This document shows positions 1 to 11,452 of a stretch of 64,000 nucleotides of DNA, piece after piece. Below the pieces are notes generated by a model that was given only the letters and a program-made list of their open reading frames with translations, was not told the DNA's origin and searched no databases. A program made the translations under genes and the position numbers. The stretch covers positions 186,001-250,000 of the forward strand of contig JASWJB010000001.1 in the NCBI GenBank assembly GCA_032433595.1, read 5' to 3'. Position 1 is the first letter of the stretch; each line of letters opens with the position of its first letter. This DNA is from Conoideocrella luteorostrata (lineage: Eukaryota; Ascomycota; Sordariomycetes; Hypocreales; Clavicipitaceae).

Positions 1-894
1 ACGGGCGTAGAAAATAATTAACGATGCTGAAGCTAGGAGCGGGGTATTAGACTTCTTTATGGAGGGGGGGGAGACAACCACCGGCAATTGTAGAAGTCAT
101 ACTTTCTGTTCATTGGAAACTCTTCGTCTCTTTTATAGTTACCGTATTGACCCAATTAACCTGCAGTGGACTAGCTTTCTTTCTTGGACGATTTGATTCC
201 AGACTTGAGACAAGTCGGTTCAGCATTACAAAGCTCCATGCGGAGTACCCGTAGTTTGTAAGCCCGAGTCCACCGAAGTGACGTCAAGACCTCAGTGAGT
301 TTACATCTACGGGTGGCGCCAGCGATCCAACAACTACGGAGTACTTATTAGTTTAAAATTACTTGGTTTCGATCAGAGAAGAACCTTGAAGTCCATCAAC
401 GCGCAAGGAGACTCGGACGTTGTTCGGGGATAAATGGGTAACTGCAAGCTCCCAATGGAGGCACCAGGCAGCTCAGCTCCGAATCTCCATTGGGTAAGTC
501 AGTTCAATCAGATACAGAAAAAAAAGTGCGGTTTTAAAAAATGGATTTAAAGGCTTTCATGGAAGTTGCATGCACACGTAAAACTCACATATTTTAAGTG
601 CATTTTCTAGGATATTTAACAGGCAATAAAGCAGGCAAGAATAAATGCCGCGTAAGCCAGAAGCTCAGGTGAACAGAAAGGAACATAGTATTCAATAACT
701 TGACTCATATTACATTCAGCAGCCACGGTGTGACGGTTAGCATGGCTTCCGTTCAGCCGACTCGGGTTTCCCGATGGCCGAATTCTTATTTTGCCTTTTA
801 GCCAACAACAAGACCCATTCCGTATTTTAGCTTTCCGTCTACGGTTCATCATAATTTATTTCCGGCTTTTGAATGATAGAAAACTGCTGTGCGT
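1..894. other. Intergenic, no gene recognised
   Basis: No convincing coding region is visible. There is one exact copy of the dispersed word TACGGAGTA (335-343) and a near copy at about 238. The short open frames here have no recognisable motif and no splice signals that would join them. Confidence 0.5.
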
Positions 895-1495
895 CTAGAT
901 TCCGGGGCTAACTGTTCGAATTACACAAGAAGCCTCCGTCTCGCCTCCAACGCCTTGTTTTTTCGATTGAACGGTGGCATCTTCTTCATCGTCTGAAATG
1001 TAAATCCACTCAGATGTTGCAGCTGAAGACTTACCAACATCTGCATTATTCCTGCCCCTCGCATCACGGCGCAAACTAGTCTTCATCTCGCGCAATACAT
1101 CTTCGTCATCCGGTATCACAATGCAATTCTGCCTAGTATTTCCATGCTTTTGCAACTCGTTATTCTCATCATTCCCGCAATCGCCATCGCCCTCATCAAG
1201 TTCCCCATCTGTGACATGCGCATAATCTGCCTCCGTATAATGCTGTTTTTCTGCCACATCCGTTAGTAATAATCACGAAGCTGATGCCAATATTGATCGC
1301 ACCCCAGACAGGAAAGTTGTTTAGTTCTTCCCAATTTCCCTCGGCACAAAGCTCAACAGCCCTGTGAAATTGACCAATAGGCAGATAAATCTCGTGGTAA
1401 ACGCCACTGTCATCCGTGTAAGACATCTTATTTGGGTGGATGTTGATCTGGTAGTTTTTAATGAGTTGCTTGGATTTGGGTGCTTGCTGCTCCAT
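895..1495 (-). CDS. Small acidic protein with two SUMO-interacting-like motifs
   Basis: I do not recognise the family. The model has two exons: 1495-1303 and 1250-895. The 52-nt intron (1302-1251) has donor GTGCGA, branch TTACTAAC and acceptor GGCAG. Donor and acceptor phases match (phase 1), and the join forms a GAA codon. The product is about 182 residues. The N-terminal half is mixed alpha/beta-like and ends in NNFPVW. The C-terminal half is rich in D, E, N and S. Two segments, CIVIPDDED and WIYISDDEED, have the hydrophobic-then-acidic pattern of SUMO-interacting motifs. Function is unknown; a SUMO-pathway link is inference from motif shape only. The donor is not the strongest fungal consensus, so the second half could be annotated separately by mistake. 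Confidence 0.55.
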
Positions 1496-2873
1496 GATGA
1501 TAATTAATGGAACTCAATTAGCAAGGGGATTCTCGTATGGAGACTTCGAGTTTTCTTGGGTCATTCATCAGCTCAGGGCAGGAATAGGTGAAAATAAAAA
1601 ATACTGAAAGATGCTGTCAATGATGTTTTGTACTGAAGTAAAGACGCTACTGTCAAGTCACTAGCTAGCCATGCGCCTTGGAAGGATGTCGAGAATTCAC
1701 GAACTAAACTGGGAAAGCGCAGCCTCTAACATGTAAGCTACTGAAGTATGGAGTAACTACTCCGTATGTCAGGCGCAAATGCTGCCTACACGGACGTCGC
1801 AAATTCCAAAAATGCGACAACTTATAAAATGCACAACAGTACTCCGTACAGGAGAAAAGCTATATTTTTAGCCAGTACTTCTTGAGAGAGACACCTCCGT
1901 TGATGAAAAAGAAAGTATGCTTCCGATTTTTTAATGCGTATATAAATTACTTTTTATCTTTAAAGTACGGAGTACGGAGTATTTGTTAGTAGAATGGGAT
2001 CATAAGCGCGGATGATGTATGATGTACTCCGTACCAAAGGGCTGAGCTGCAGCTGCAGAGTCCACCAAGCCGCACCCAACGACCTTGGCCACAGCGTGGA
2101 ACATTGCCATGTGAACTGTTCCCTTCTCCAGGGCCTGCGACGATGGGATCCCACATCCAGAAGCGCAGAGTCACATTGAACCCCGTCCACATATGCAGTG
2201 ATGTATCCTAGTGTGGTGGCAACCTGCCCTTCCGGTTCAGCGACATTATTGTACGCCGCGGTAGTGTGTATTATTCCTTAGCTAAGATAAAGTCCCGAAT
2301 TCTACACACACTGTTTCCTGGAATGGCTCCACGAGGTGTGTAACGACGGGACTTCGCGTTGAGCTTTCTCCAGCACTGCCTTAACTGTTGTCGGATGATT
2401 GGGGAGAGACAGCGCAACTGTGAAATGCTCATAGGCATTCATGTATCCCGTAACCGTTTCCCCAAGTCAAAAGCTGGAGCTTGATATCCTCTGGAGTGAA
2501 CCATGACGCGGAGCTATTTTTGTAGAATGAACAGACGCAGATGAAAGGGTAGCCGTGTTGAATATGAAGGCATTAGTTTTTGTCAAGAGCCCGACTTTAA
2601 CTGCCGAAAAGCCTGGTGGTCAAAAATTATGACCAAAGCGTTCTGCCAAAGGAGAGAGGTTGGTAGCATACGCAACGAGATTGCGGCGGGTCGGGATATT
2701 TGTAGGCTCTGAACTCCCTAATTTTAATACTGTCGAAGCCACGAGCTTGTACTTTGTGATACAGCAAGACCACTTGTGAATGGCAAATTTATTGTCCAAA
2801 ACGCGCGAAGACGTGCACCTGCAACCACTCCCCCGCTGCTCTCACCACATTTACTGACAACCGCTGCTACTGT
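1496..2873. other. Intergenic with repeat words and a coding-like relic
   Basis: No intact gene is seen. Five exact copies of TACGGAGTA/TACTCCGTA lie between 1758 and 2033. Two of them (1966 and 1973) overlap by the shared TA. A minus-strand stretch at 2302-2510 looks like broken coding sequence and is listed separately. Confidence 0.5.
2302..2510 (-). pseudogene. Frame-broken relic, possibly acyltransferase-like
   Basis: Three coding-like pieces lie in different minus-strand frames. The first (about 2510-2460) contains FTPEDIKLQLLTWGNGYG. The second (about 2451-2302) contains YMNAYEHFTVALSLP and, after PNHPTT, VKAVLEKAQREVPSLHTSW. The third continues in another frame with VEPFQETVCVEFGTL. 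The residue pattern reminds me of the N-terminal part of fungal condensation or O-acetyltransferase-like proteins, but that is only an impression. There is no intact frame, start or splice path linking the pieces, so I read it as a decayed fragment. Confidence 0.35.
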
Positions 2874-4075
2874 TTAACAGTTCAAATAAACACAACCACT
2901 GCCACTTAGCCGCAGATGGAATTTCAAGATATCAGGATCCTCTCGCAATATAGTATTAACAGAAAGGAATGCGTCCAACTGCTCCTTCATGATAGCCTTG
3001 TCAATCGTCACAGTTTTACTTCTCATGCTGATGTTGATGTAGCAATCGTTTATTCGCCTGTTACGGAGAGAAAGCTCAAAAAATTGGCGCTCAAAGGAGT
3101 CTTCTAAAAGATTAGCAATCCAAAGGGCACTTGAGTCCCGCCGTTCTACAGCCAACCTATGTAGGGCTATTTCAAGGTAAGCTCGATCCTCTTGAAACGT
3201 CGTTCCTTCGGGGATTTCATTAGACCAGCCTGGAATATCTGCTATAAACATGGGATGATGAATAGCAGCTGGAAAAGGTACATATTTTGCCGTGTCCCAG
3301 TCAATCACCCTGTTTGGACTCACACTATTAGTCCCATGACGCTCCTGCCAGGTTAGATGCCAGTACGGCTTGCATCGTGTACTCACCCAGAGATTCCCTC
3401 TCCATCAAAAAGTATATTCCAAGCGCTTAGGTCTCCATGCTTGATAGCCAGTTTAGAGCAATCCTTTGCTGGGATAATGTCCCCCACGTTAGCGCTTCGG
3501 TAGAGGAAGCTAAGAGGATCTCCCCATCTGGAGTGCTCTGGCAAAGAGCGGCAAAAAGCTTTATCTATTTCGTCGCAAAGCCAGCCTTTATAGCTTATCG
3601 AGCAGGCTTAGTTCGGCGCCAAGTTAGCAAAGTCCTAAATCTGGCAATTATTGACTTCTCGCCTACCTGACTGCAAAACAGGTAATGTCCACAGCTCCAG
3701 CAAGAATATTGCAAGACTATCAAGAAGTTGGCAGTGCCGCATTTCCGTTAGCTTGGCTGAGTCCCAAACACCTAGAGTATTGCTGTCCAGAGAACTCAAC
3801 AAGGTGTATTTATTATACTCGTAAATAGGCTTAGGTATTTGGAGGGCTGGCCGCACTTGTTGGAGATGTCTAAGAATAGATGTCCCTCTCTTGCTAATTA
3901 AAACCGCCGCCTGAGTCTCGGGAGTTCTCAAACTCCACACCTCGCCTCTTGGATGCTTTAGCTGATAAATTCGATTGGATTGCCCATCCATCGGCTCTTC
4001 CACCTCGGAAATTTCTACTTCTAACTGTGTTGATATGTCGCGAACAAGCTCGTTCAAATCTACCGTGTCAATCAT
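2874..4075 (-). CDS. Aminoglycoside phosphotransferase-like (APH/choline kinase fold) protein
   Basis: The spliced model has three exons: 4075-3667, 3606-3387 and 3309-2874. It encodes 354 residues. Intron 1 (60 nt) is GTAGGC...TAAG with a GCTAAC branch. Intron 2 (77 nt) is GTGAGT...ACAG. The catalytic loop HGDLSAWN (residues 193-200) fits the HGDxxxxN motif. The metal-binding aspartate follows in VIDWD (D213). Intron 2 falls exactly between these two motifs, so single-frame calls split the active site. The start at MIDTVDL is chosen because the frame further upstream reads like non-coding sequence. Members of this large fungal family phosphorylate small molecules or have unknown substrates; no antibiotic substrate is implied. 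It lies in the same orientation as the MFS gene upstream, about 760 bases away. Confidence 0.85.
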
Positions 4076-4833
4076 GGTGCGTAGACCCGACCACTCTCTA
4101 TTCCATAATGTGCGAGTAAAAAGTGCGTAATAAACTGGCCAGAATGCGCTATATTTCTCTGATACGCGGAAGTAGAGTGTTCTTTTGCTCGAGCTATGTT
4201 TCAGGGCTAGAAAGCAAGCAGTGTAGAAAACAAGGAAAGGCAGGAGCCCTATCATTCGCCCAGCGACTCAGCGACTCAGAAGAACTTGAGATCACGGACC
4301 AGGGAGGGATCAGAGCTAAGATTCCGATTTATAGTTTGATTCCACGTGCAAATTATTCTCTCGCAACATTAACTCTGGTTATTTTCAGGATTCCATGGAA
4401 GAATACTACGCAGCAACTTTCTGGGCTTTCCGTCCAGGCCAAAAGTATACCAAGGTGCATGCACCAACACGGGATTCAGCACGGACCCAAAATCACAACC
4501 GTATCGATCAGCCGTGACGAAATTATTGGAACTCTCATGGCAGAAGATGAAAGCATGAGCTTTTTGATAAGACGATGCAGGTGGCAATGAAAGCATACAT
4601 GGGCCTCCTATATGGAGCTAATTACTGCTAAACAGTATCCACAGCTACGTCGAGACAACTTACTACAATAGTGCCAGTCTAGCCGTGGATAACAACCAAT
4701 ATGCTCAATTTGTGTTCAATCTAGCCTCTATCAAGTTGCCAATCACCTTGGGTCCGATTACGAAAACTTCACGCTGTCTCTGCGTGAACTTTGTCATCCT
4801 GTTCCTCCGAACCAGACTGCCTAGCCCGAATTC
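4076..4833. other. Intergenic, nothing recognised
   Basis: This is the spacer between the 3' end of the MFS gene and the 5' end of the phosphotransferase-like gene, both on the minus strand. Open frames here lack recognisable motifs. It presumably holds the phosphotransferase promoter; no specific element was identified. Confidence 0.4.
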
Positions 4834-6560
4834 TCAAATAATGATTAGAGCAATACCAGTCAAAATGAAAACCACAAAGAACGGTAATCCGGACCACTCA
4901 GGTTCCCATTTCGCTCCAACCTTAAATAACCAGGTCAAAAAAGGTCGTCCTACCAATGTAGACACGATCTCCATGGTAGCAACCAACGAAAATAACATGC
5001 CTATACGTTGCTCTCGGTTAAATATGGCAAGCAAGCTCCTCGCAGCGAGAAGAAACGCATTGTCAGGTGATAATAGCACTGTTCCAGTAATGAGAACAGC
5101 CTTCGAGTTTGAAAGCCCGGTAATTAGTGAGCCCACCATCACCGCTAGAATAGTCCCTCGCGCGAGCCACAAATCCTTTTCGACGGGGGTAAAGCGAAGT
5201 CTAATGAGAACCTGCGCTACGATGGGAAGGATCAGCGCATTGAGTACTAGTCCTGACCAAGACTTCACAAGCATGACCAGAGATGCCTGAATGTACGATC
5301 AGTATAAAACGCGATGAGGAAAGACCGGAGTATGCGAGGGGGGGGGGTGGGGGGGTGCAGGGTGAAAAAAGCACGAACCTGCTCCATATTCCAGCGAAGG
5401 CGCTCTATTGAGTAGAACGTAGCCAGAAGCCCCGCGTATGGCGACGTATAGGCGAGGAAAATGGCCAGCAGGAGCGCAAAGAGCCGCTTGTTATTGACAC
5501 ATACTAAGCGAGCTGCAGACACCAGCGGTTTTGCAGCCGTCTTACAATGCGAGTACAATTGGGATACAAAGTTGCCTGATCGTGAGCCTTGATTCTCTCG
5601 TGGTTGATCCATTCTTTCCAGGGAAGTCACATCCCGCGTTGCAGGAAGGAAGAGTATCAAAATGGTACCTATACACGTCGTCGCAAGTCCGATGTACACA
5701 GCGAGCCAAGGGTTCTTCTCTGTTAGTCTGAAGACCAAAGGCCAGCTTACAAGGGTGGCAACGGTTGTAAGAGTCTGAATGTACAAGAAGACGGTGAACC
5801 TGTGTCACAAATTAACTTTCGAACACCACCGGTTTGCAAGAGTGTCAACATAGAACAAACCTCTGGGCTTGGTCCGTTACGTCACTGGCAATAGCAAACA
5901 CCAGTCCGGAGAAAACAAATGGCCCGCCACCAATCAGGATAAACAATGTGGACAACCACACAAGCCGGAGTGGAAATACATTTGGGAATAGGCCTGCAGT
6001 CGACGTACTGTAAGCCATCTATATTGAAAGATGGGCAGCGATCGGATAGGTTCGCCGTTAAATGGAGTGAGCGACTCACAAATGATAATCTCTCCAGCCA
6101 TGGACAGCTGTGTTCCCCCAATGCTAAGAGCCAGCAGATTCCTACGACTAAACTTATCTGCAGCAATACCGTACGATACAGCCGTCAAAAGACCAGCCAG
6201 CAGGGCCAGCTGGCCCTTCCAAAATTCAATCACGGCAAGCTCCTCTCTCCCCTCCGGCGATTCGCATGCCCGGAATGGTGGAAAAGTAGCGTTTGACTGA
6301 AACTCGTGACAGGCAATATCAGACTGGACCAGATACATGGCCCCATTGTAGAGCTGCCCCCCAATGGTGTTGGTGACGACTGCGAGCGCAAGCAAGACGA
6401 GAACTGTCACTCGATCTGCTATTGCAAAGTAGTCTTGGGGTAGGTCATTGTCGAGGCTGTGGTCATCGTGTGCTTGTACGCCATCTTCTTCTTCCTCGTC
6501 TTCTTCGGGGGGTGGCAGTAGAGGTCTTCGCTCATCTTGGGCGGCCATGTTGGATGGCAT
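4834..6560 (-). CDS. Major facilitator superfamily transporter
   Basis: The spliced model has four exons: 6560-6080, 5993-5861, 5799-5379 and 5286-4834. It encodes 495 residues. Introns are 86, 61 and 92 nt; junctions give IIICLFP, AQRFTVF and MEQASLV. The N-terminus is cytosolic, with an acidic run after RRPLLPPP, followed by about 12 hydrophobic segments. SYGIAADKFSRRNLL between helices 2 and 3 is a variant of the MFS loop signature (GxxxDxxGRR). A long loop with LERMDQPRENQGSRSG lies between the two six-helix halves. A proton-coupled small-molecule exporter or importer in the plasma or vacuolar membrane is likely, but the substrate cannot be told. Intron 3 contains a long homopolymer run (C-rich on the sense strand, 5340-5357), which may be error-prone in assemblies. 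Confidence 0.9.
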
Positions 6561-7379
6561 GATGAACCCTCGGCGTGTAAATAATCGACGGAGGACACGT
6601 TACTTGACGAGAGGCGCTGCTTTTGACTTGTGCGAGGTTTATTAACGATCCATCACTTAAAATGAGGAGAGGTGTGCAGTCAAGTGCACCGTGCCAGTCG
6701 ATACTTATGCTTCAGATGCTGCACCGCGGGAGCCGTAGCCGTCCAAGCCGTCAACGATGGAAGCCTGGGTGGCGCCGGCTGGCTGCACTGGCTGTCTGTC
6801 ACCCCTCACATTGCCTCGTCCTTCGTCGTCATCGTAAAATCGTCTGACTGGTACTTTAGTGTGTGAGTACCCAACTACTCTGTACTCCGTCACTGATTCG
6901 GATTTGGTGACATCAGTGCCACAAGTGCAGCACTAAATCAGGTTTCAACCTTAATTGAGCTGGATTTGGCATGGTACGCATAACGGGCAACGTGGACGGT
7001 AGGTAATAACTACTGTCGAGCTATAAAGTGGGTTGGTGTCTCCGCTACGGCAGGCCAAATCACTCATCTTTGTACGGAGTAGTCTAATTGACATGACAAG
7101 CTATTAACTAACTAGTTAGCTACTCCGTAGTCGATGCTATTCCCTGGTCCCCGGGCGGGGGAGGTGGTTGGTTCCGGGTTTGTCGGTTGCTGTACCGAGG
7201 TGTGCTTGGACAATTGACCGAGATATACGCTCGAGATCTCATCCCTGTGCATAGCTATTAAAACAGACGAGCATTTCCTATAAATCTTGACGCTAGGTTC
7301 TGAGACAACCACACAGCCTTCAGCCATCGCGTCACTCTGCAACTTTTGCGTGTTTCGCAGAATTACCGCGTACAACGGC
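6561..7379. other. Divergent promoter region
   Basis: This segment lies between the divergent MFS (minus) and enoyl-CoA hydratase-like (plus) genes. It holds two exact copies of the dispersed word, TACGGAGTA at 7073-7081 and TACTCCGTA at 7121-7129, in inverted orientation. A near copy lies at about 6882. Promoters of both genes must lie here; no TATA box could be assigned with confidence. Confidence 0.5.
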
Positions 7380-8309
7380 ATGCCACAACCACAGTTCACC
7401 ATCCCCATTGCTCCGTGCGAAGGGCACACGGGCGGAAGCATTGCATGCACGCAGCCGCACCCTCAAGTATATGTCCTGACATGGACCTCGCCGCCTGAAA
7501 ACCGTCTTACCGTGCCATTCCTGGAAGCTCTTCTTACCGCCCTGGACGTCATTGAGTTCGGAGACTACAAGCCTGGCGTCGTGATTACCACGAGCGGGCT
7601 TCCCAAGTTCTACTCTAACGGGGCAAGTTTGGAACATGCCCTGACCGTGGACGGGTTCTGGCCGCTCCTATACAAAACCTTTGCCCGTTTCTTGTCGTAA
7701 GCCGTGCTTCTTTCTGTTCAGCTGGAGAGCAAATCCCCGCGTAGTCGCATAGACTGGGTTGCTGACTGACAAAAACGCCAACTCGTATCCAGCTTCCCCA
7801 TGCCCACCCTCGCCCTCATCCAAGGCCACGCCTTCGCCGGCGGCATCTTCCTTGCCATGGCCCATGACTATCGTCTCGGGCCCGGCAGCAAGGGATGGAT
7901 CTGTGTCAATGAGCTTCAGTTCCATGCTCCTCTCCCCAGGCCAGTCGCGTCAATGCTTAAAATGCAGCTTCCCACTCTCCACTTCCGCGATATTGCTCTT
8001 GAAGCACGCAAATTTACCGGCGAGCAAGCCGCCAAGCTCAGCCTCGTTGATGGCGTGGCGCATTCATTCACAGATGCTCTGCGATTTATAAACGATCGGG
8101 ACCTGCTGGAAAAGGCGCAAAGTCGTTCTTACGGCCACATCAAAACGGAAATGTACGCTGATCTTCTTGAGGAGCTGACGCCGGAGGCTGCGGAGAGGGC
8201 AGTCCAGAGAATAACGGCCGAGTACGAACATGCAGAGAGTAGGAGGGACGACGGGAGAAAGTGGTATGAGAAGTGGGTGGCTCAGCAAAGAGCCAAGTCA
8301 AAGATTTGA
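7380..8309 (+). CDS. Enoyl-CoA hydratase/isomerase family protein, probably peroxisomal
   Basis: Two exons, 7380-7696 and 7793-8309, encode 277 residues. The 96-nt intron is GTAAGC...ATCCAG with a CTGAC branch; the join gives RFLSFPMP. The crotonase fold is seen in VYVLTWTSPPENRLT near residue 25, then SNGASLE, then IQGHAFAGGIFLAMAHDYR, which forms the second oxyanion-hole region. The C-terminus AKSKI ends in SKI, a plausible type 1 peroxisomal targeting signal, suggesting fatty-acid beta-oxidation or acyl-CoA isomerisation in peroxisomes. The closest families are fungal enoyl-CoA isomerase (ECI) and carnitinyl-CoA dehydratase-like proteins; hydratase and isomerase cannot be separated by eye. 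The start is the ATG before PQPQFTIP. Confidence 0.87.
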
Positions 8310-8808
8310 CTTGAGATATTAAATCAGTTTAAAAACCATACTGTGTACTCCGTACATCCTCAACATTTGTTTAGTATGGTTGGGAGTGCTCGACAGTGTT
8401 CCGTTGATGGTGAGACCTTTCACACGCCACCGATGAGCTGCCCACTCACCATGGTCGTGCTCAAGATTAGCGCAAACATCTCCAAACGCAGTGAATTATC
8501 TGAAGAAGTAAAAAATAGGAAGAAGAAGAAACACAATTAAAAAATGACTGAACTGCAGCCCCAATTCTAATATGTTAATTACTCCCAACTATCATATTTG
8601 ATATCTGCGCGCCCAGCTGTTCGGAGGAGGTTGAGAGTTAGTTTGCAGCCGCTACATTCACTGTAGACCCACTACCGCGGAGCAAACACGCAGACACCAT
8701 CCATCAGGTGCATTCAACCTCAGCCTCGCAACACTAACTACTCGTCATTAATACCAAACATCGAGCATCGTCCAAACCGCCATCCCCCCTCACCCTTGCC
8801 CAAACGTC
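8310..8808. other. Intergenic
   Basis: This spacer separates two plus-strand genes. It has one exact TACTCCGTA at 8346-8354, just downstream of the hydratase-like stop codon. The final 100 bases are pyrimidine-rich, as expected for the TAF6 leader. Confidence 0.45.
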
Positions 8809-10283
8809 ATGGCGAGCGAACCGTCCAAGCCGAAGCTCCTCTGGAACGCAGAGAACGTCAAAGACGTCGCTGAATCCGTCGGCATAAATTCCCTGAACGA
8901 GGAGGCTGTCAAAGCTCTCACCCAAGATGTCGAGTACCGAATCGGCCAAGTCATAATCGAGGCTCTCCGCCTCATGCGCGCTGCTCGCCGAACCACCCTT
9001 ACCGTCAACGACGTATCCCTGGCCCTCAAAGTTCTTGATGTTGAGCCCTTGTACGGATACGACTCGACGCGACCGCTGCGCTATGGCGAGGCAAGCATGG
9101 GACCTGGCCAGCCCTTGTTCTACATCGAGGATGAGGAGGTGGACTTTGAGAAATTGATCAACGCTCCGCTACCCAAAGTCCCGCGCGACATGAACTTTAC
9201 CGGTACGTACTGTATTGTCTCATTAGCTGGCTCTGTGCTGAGCTCTGTTGTACTAAACTGGTCCCTCTTCTTACAGCACACTGGCTCGCCATCGAAGGTG
9301 TCCAGCCGTCCATCCCTCAAAACCCCACGACCGCCGAATCCCGATCACAAGAACTCCTTCCCAAAGGCCCAGGCGCAAATCCCGCCCTCGCCGCCCTCGC
9401 AGGCAACGACAACGTCGCTGTAAAACCATCTGTCAAGCATATTGTCAGCAAAGAGCTTATCCTGTACTTTGATAAGATCCAGGCAGCTGTTCTGGACGAC
9501 AACCCGGACGAGGAGGTCGTTAGGTTGCGCCAAGCCGCTCTGGGTTCTGTACGCGATGACCCAGGTCTGCACCAACTCGTGCCATACTTCATTAACTTCA
9601 TCATGGATCGGGTTACCCACCACCTCGACGACACATTTACGCTGAAACAAATGATGGAACTTTCCAACGCCCTCATCGAAAACAAGAGCTTGTTCCTGGA
9701 CCCATATGCCAGCTCCCTGTCTGCGCCGGCGCTGACATGCCTCATGGCTCGAAAACTCTGCAACGATGACGGTGTAGATGCCGTGAAGGATCAGTACGAG
9801 CTACGACAGCTTGCTGCCTCGCTCGTCGGGCGGATCGCGCGCAAATACTCCTCATCTAATACATTGCTAAGACCAAAACTCACACGGACTTGTCTAAAGT
9901 ACTTCCTCGACCCTACGAAACCACCTGCCGTACTATACGGAGCTATCTACGGTCTTTTAGAAGCCGGTGGCCCAGAAGCAATTCGCGTGCTGGTGTTGCG
10001 CAACCTCAAAACTTTCGACTCGGCTATCTTGCAGCCGTTGAAGGAGAAGTCAGAGGGCACCATTGAGTACGAGATGCTCGTCCAAGGGTTAACACAGGCG
10101 GTGGCCTCCTTGGCCCAGCATGCTTCTGGGCTTGAAGCCACAAATGGCGTGAATGGCAGTACCTCGGATGGGCAGACATCCGAACTGATTGAGTTTATTG
10201 GCCCTGTTGTAGGATCCAAGATTGCGTCGTCGGGGAACCGTGCCTTGGTCAGGGTGATTCTCGATGCTCGGTTATTGGAGTAG
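8809..10283 (+). CDS. TAF6: Transcription initiation factor TFIID/SAGA subunit TAF6
   Basis: Two exons, 8809-9202 and 9277-10283, encode 466 residues. The 74-nt intron is GTACGT...TTACAG with a TACTAAAC branch; the join gives [11 protein letters not shown]. An H4-like histone fold occupies about residues 8-75, with [31 protein letters not shown] and [20 protein letters not shown]. It is followed by the conserved linker YEDEE-type segment and a C-terminal HEAT-repeat domain, including [21 protein letters not shown]. The protein pairs with TAF9 in TFIID and SAGA in the nucleus. The length matches fungal TAF6. It is convergent with the sdhC gene, with 349 bases between stop codons. Confidence 0.95.
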
Positions 10284-10632
10284 ACAGACAGCTGGAAATG
10301 GCAGAAAAATCAAGTTGGTTTTAAAAAGAGGCGAACTGGCGTTATACGGATGGAGCGATGTCACAAACTAAAAACTTGACTTATTTTCACGCGTACATGC
10401 AATTCTGTTAGCAGCACACTGTACACTTGTAGCAGACAAAGGCATTCTGGGGCCGAAAAAAAAACTAATGAAAGAAACTGCCGCCATGGCTAATATTTCT
10501 ACAATACTTTCGTCCCGTCAACAGTTACACATGGCATATTTCCTCGGCAACAAATCACCCGCCCACAACCAATCGCATTTTACAGTAGCCCTTTCAAATC
10601 CTGTACCATCCCATCCCATCCATTTCCATCCT
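10284..10632. other. Convergent 3' intergenic region
   Basis: This is the shared 3' region of TAF6 (plus) and the succinate dehydrogenase subunit gene (minus). It contains A-rich runs near 10455-10475 and CA-rich sequence near the sdhC end. No hairpin terminator or small gene was recognised. Confidence 0.4.
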
Positions 10633-11452
10633 TTACAGCCCAAAAGCCAAAAACAACCCTCCCAGAATACTCGAAATCCAGAGCGCCATCTCGCCCTTCT
10701 TAATAGCCGGCTTGGAGAAGCCCTTGCCCAGATCAAACCACAAGTGTCTCAGACCATTGATGAAGTGATATGCAAATGGGAAGCCCAGCGCAAACTTGAC
10801 GCCTCCCTTGATGGCAAAGGGCAGGGTAGCAAACGCCGAGGCCAGCGAGGCGGTCTCCAGGTGCCATCCAAGTAGAGGTGCGACGAGGTAGGCAGTGAAA
10901 TAGGCATATGCGGCGCCAGAGAGTGTGCAGCCGGTGATACGGGTCCAAGCCGAGTGGCCCAGCCAGGTCTGTTCGATCTTGTAGATGCCGAGATGGGGAG
11001 CGATGGGGCGCTGGAGTCGCTGGTTGACGAGGATCTGGTGGCCGTCGTCTTGGGAGAGCTTAGTAGTAGTGACGGGGCTGGAATTGACGGGTTAGTGTTG
11101 GTCATGGTCGGACTTCTTGCTTGGTGATGCCCTCGCGGCGGTTGCGTCTTCCGGTGGCCGTTCGATCTGGGAGTTGGGGGGGGGAGGCCACTTACCGAGC
11201 CTGTATGCCGGCAGCGATAGCTACCTTGGGCAATTGAGCAAAAACACTGGGCTTCGCGCCTACATTTCCTCGTTAGCACCAAGAATTATCCGCTCGTCTC
11301 GCCATCCCTTCAGGTACGCGTTTTGCATGTGCCCTTTTGCCCTCTGCCAACCACAGCAGCGAGACAGATTAAAAATTAAAAAATTAAAAAAAGGAAGAAG
11401 AGTATCACATACCTCTACGCAAGGCAGCCACGCCAACCCGTTGAGCAATCAT
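10633..11452 (-). CDS. SDH3: Succinate dehydrogenase cytochrome b subunit (SdhC/Sdh3)
   Basis: Three exons, 11452-11413, 11259-11196 and 11077-10633, encode 182 residues. Introns of 153 nt (GTATGT...TGTAG with GCTAAC branch) and 118 nt (GTAAGT...TTCCAG) join LRRGAKP and QARPVTT. The first about 40 residues are basic and serine/alanine-rich, a mitochondrial presequence. The mature part begins at LVNQRLQRPIAPHLGIYKIE. It has three membrane segments and the heme/quinone motif HFINGLRHLWFDLG (residues 139-152), matching the family pattern HxxNGxRHLxxDxG. It anchors complex II in the inner mitochondrial membrane and is the SDHI fungicide target family. No long single ATG-started frame covers it, so simple ORF calling misses it. 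Confidence 0.95.

Noticed and set aside
5340..5357. G-run as a possible G-quadruplex regulatory site
   Set aside because: It is a nearly pure homopolymer inside intron 3 of the MFS gene. It is more simply explained as slippage or an assembly-prone tract.
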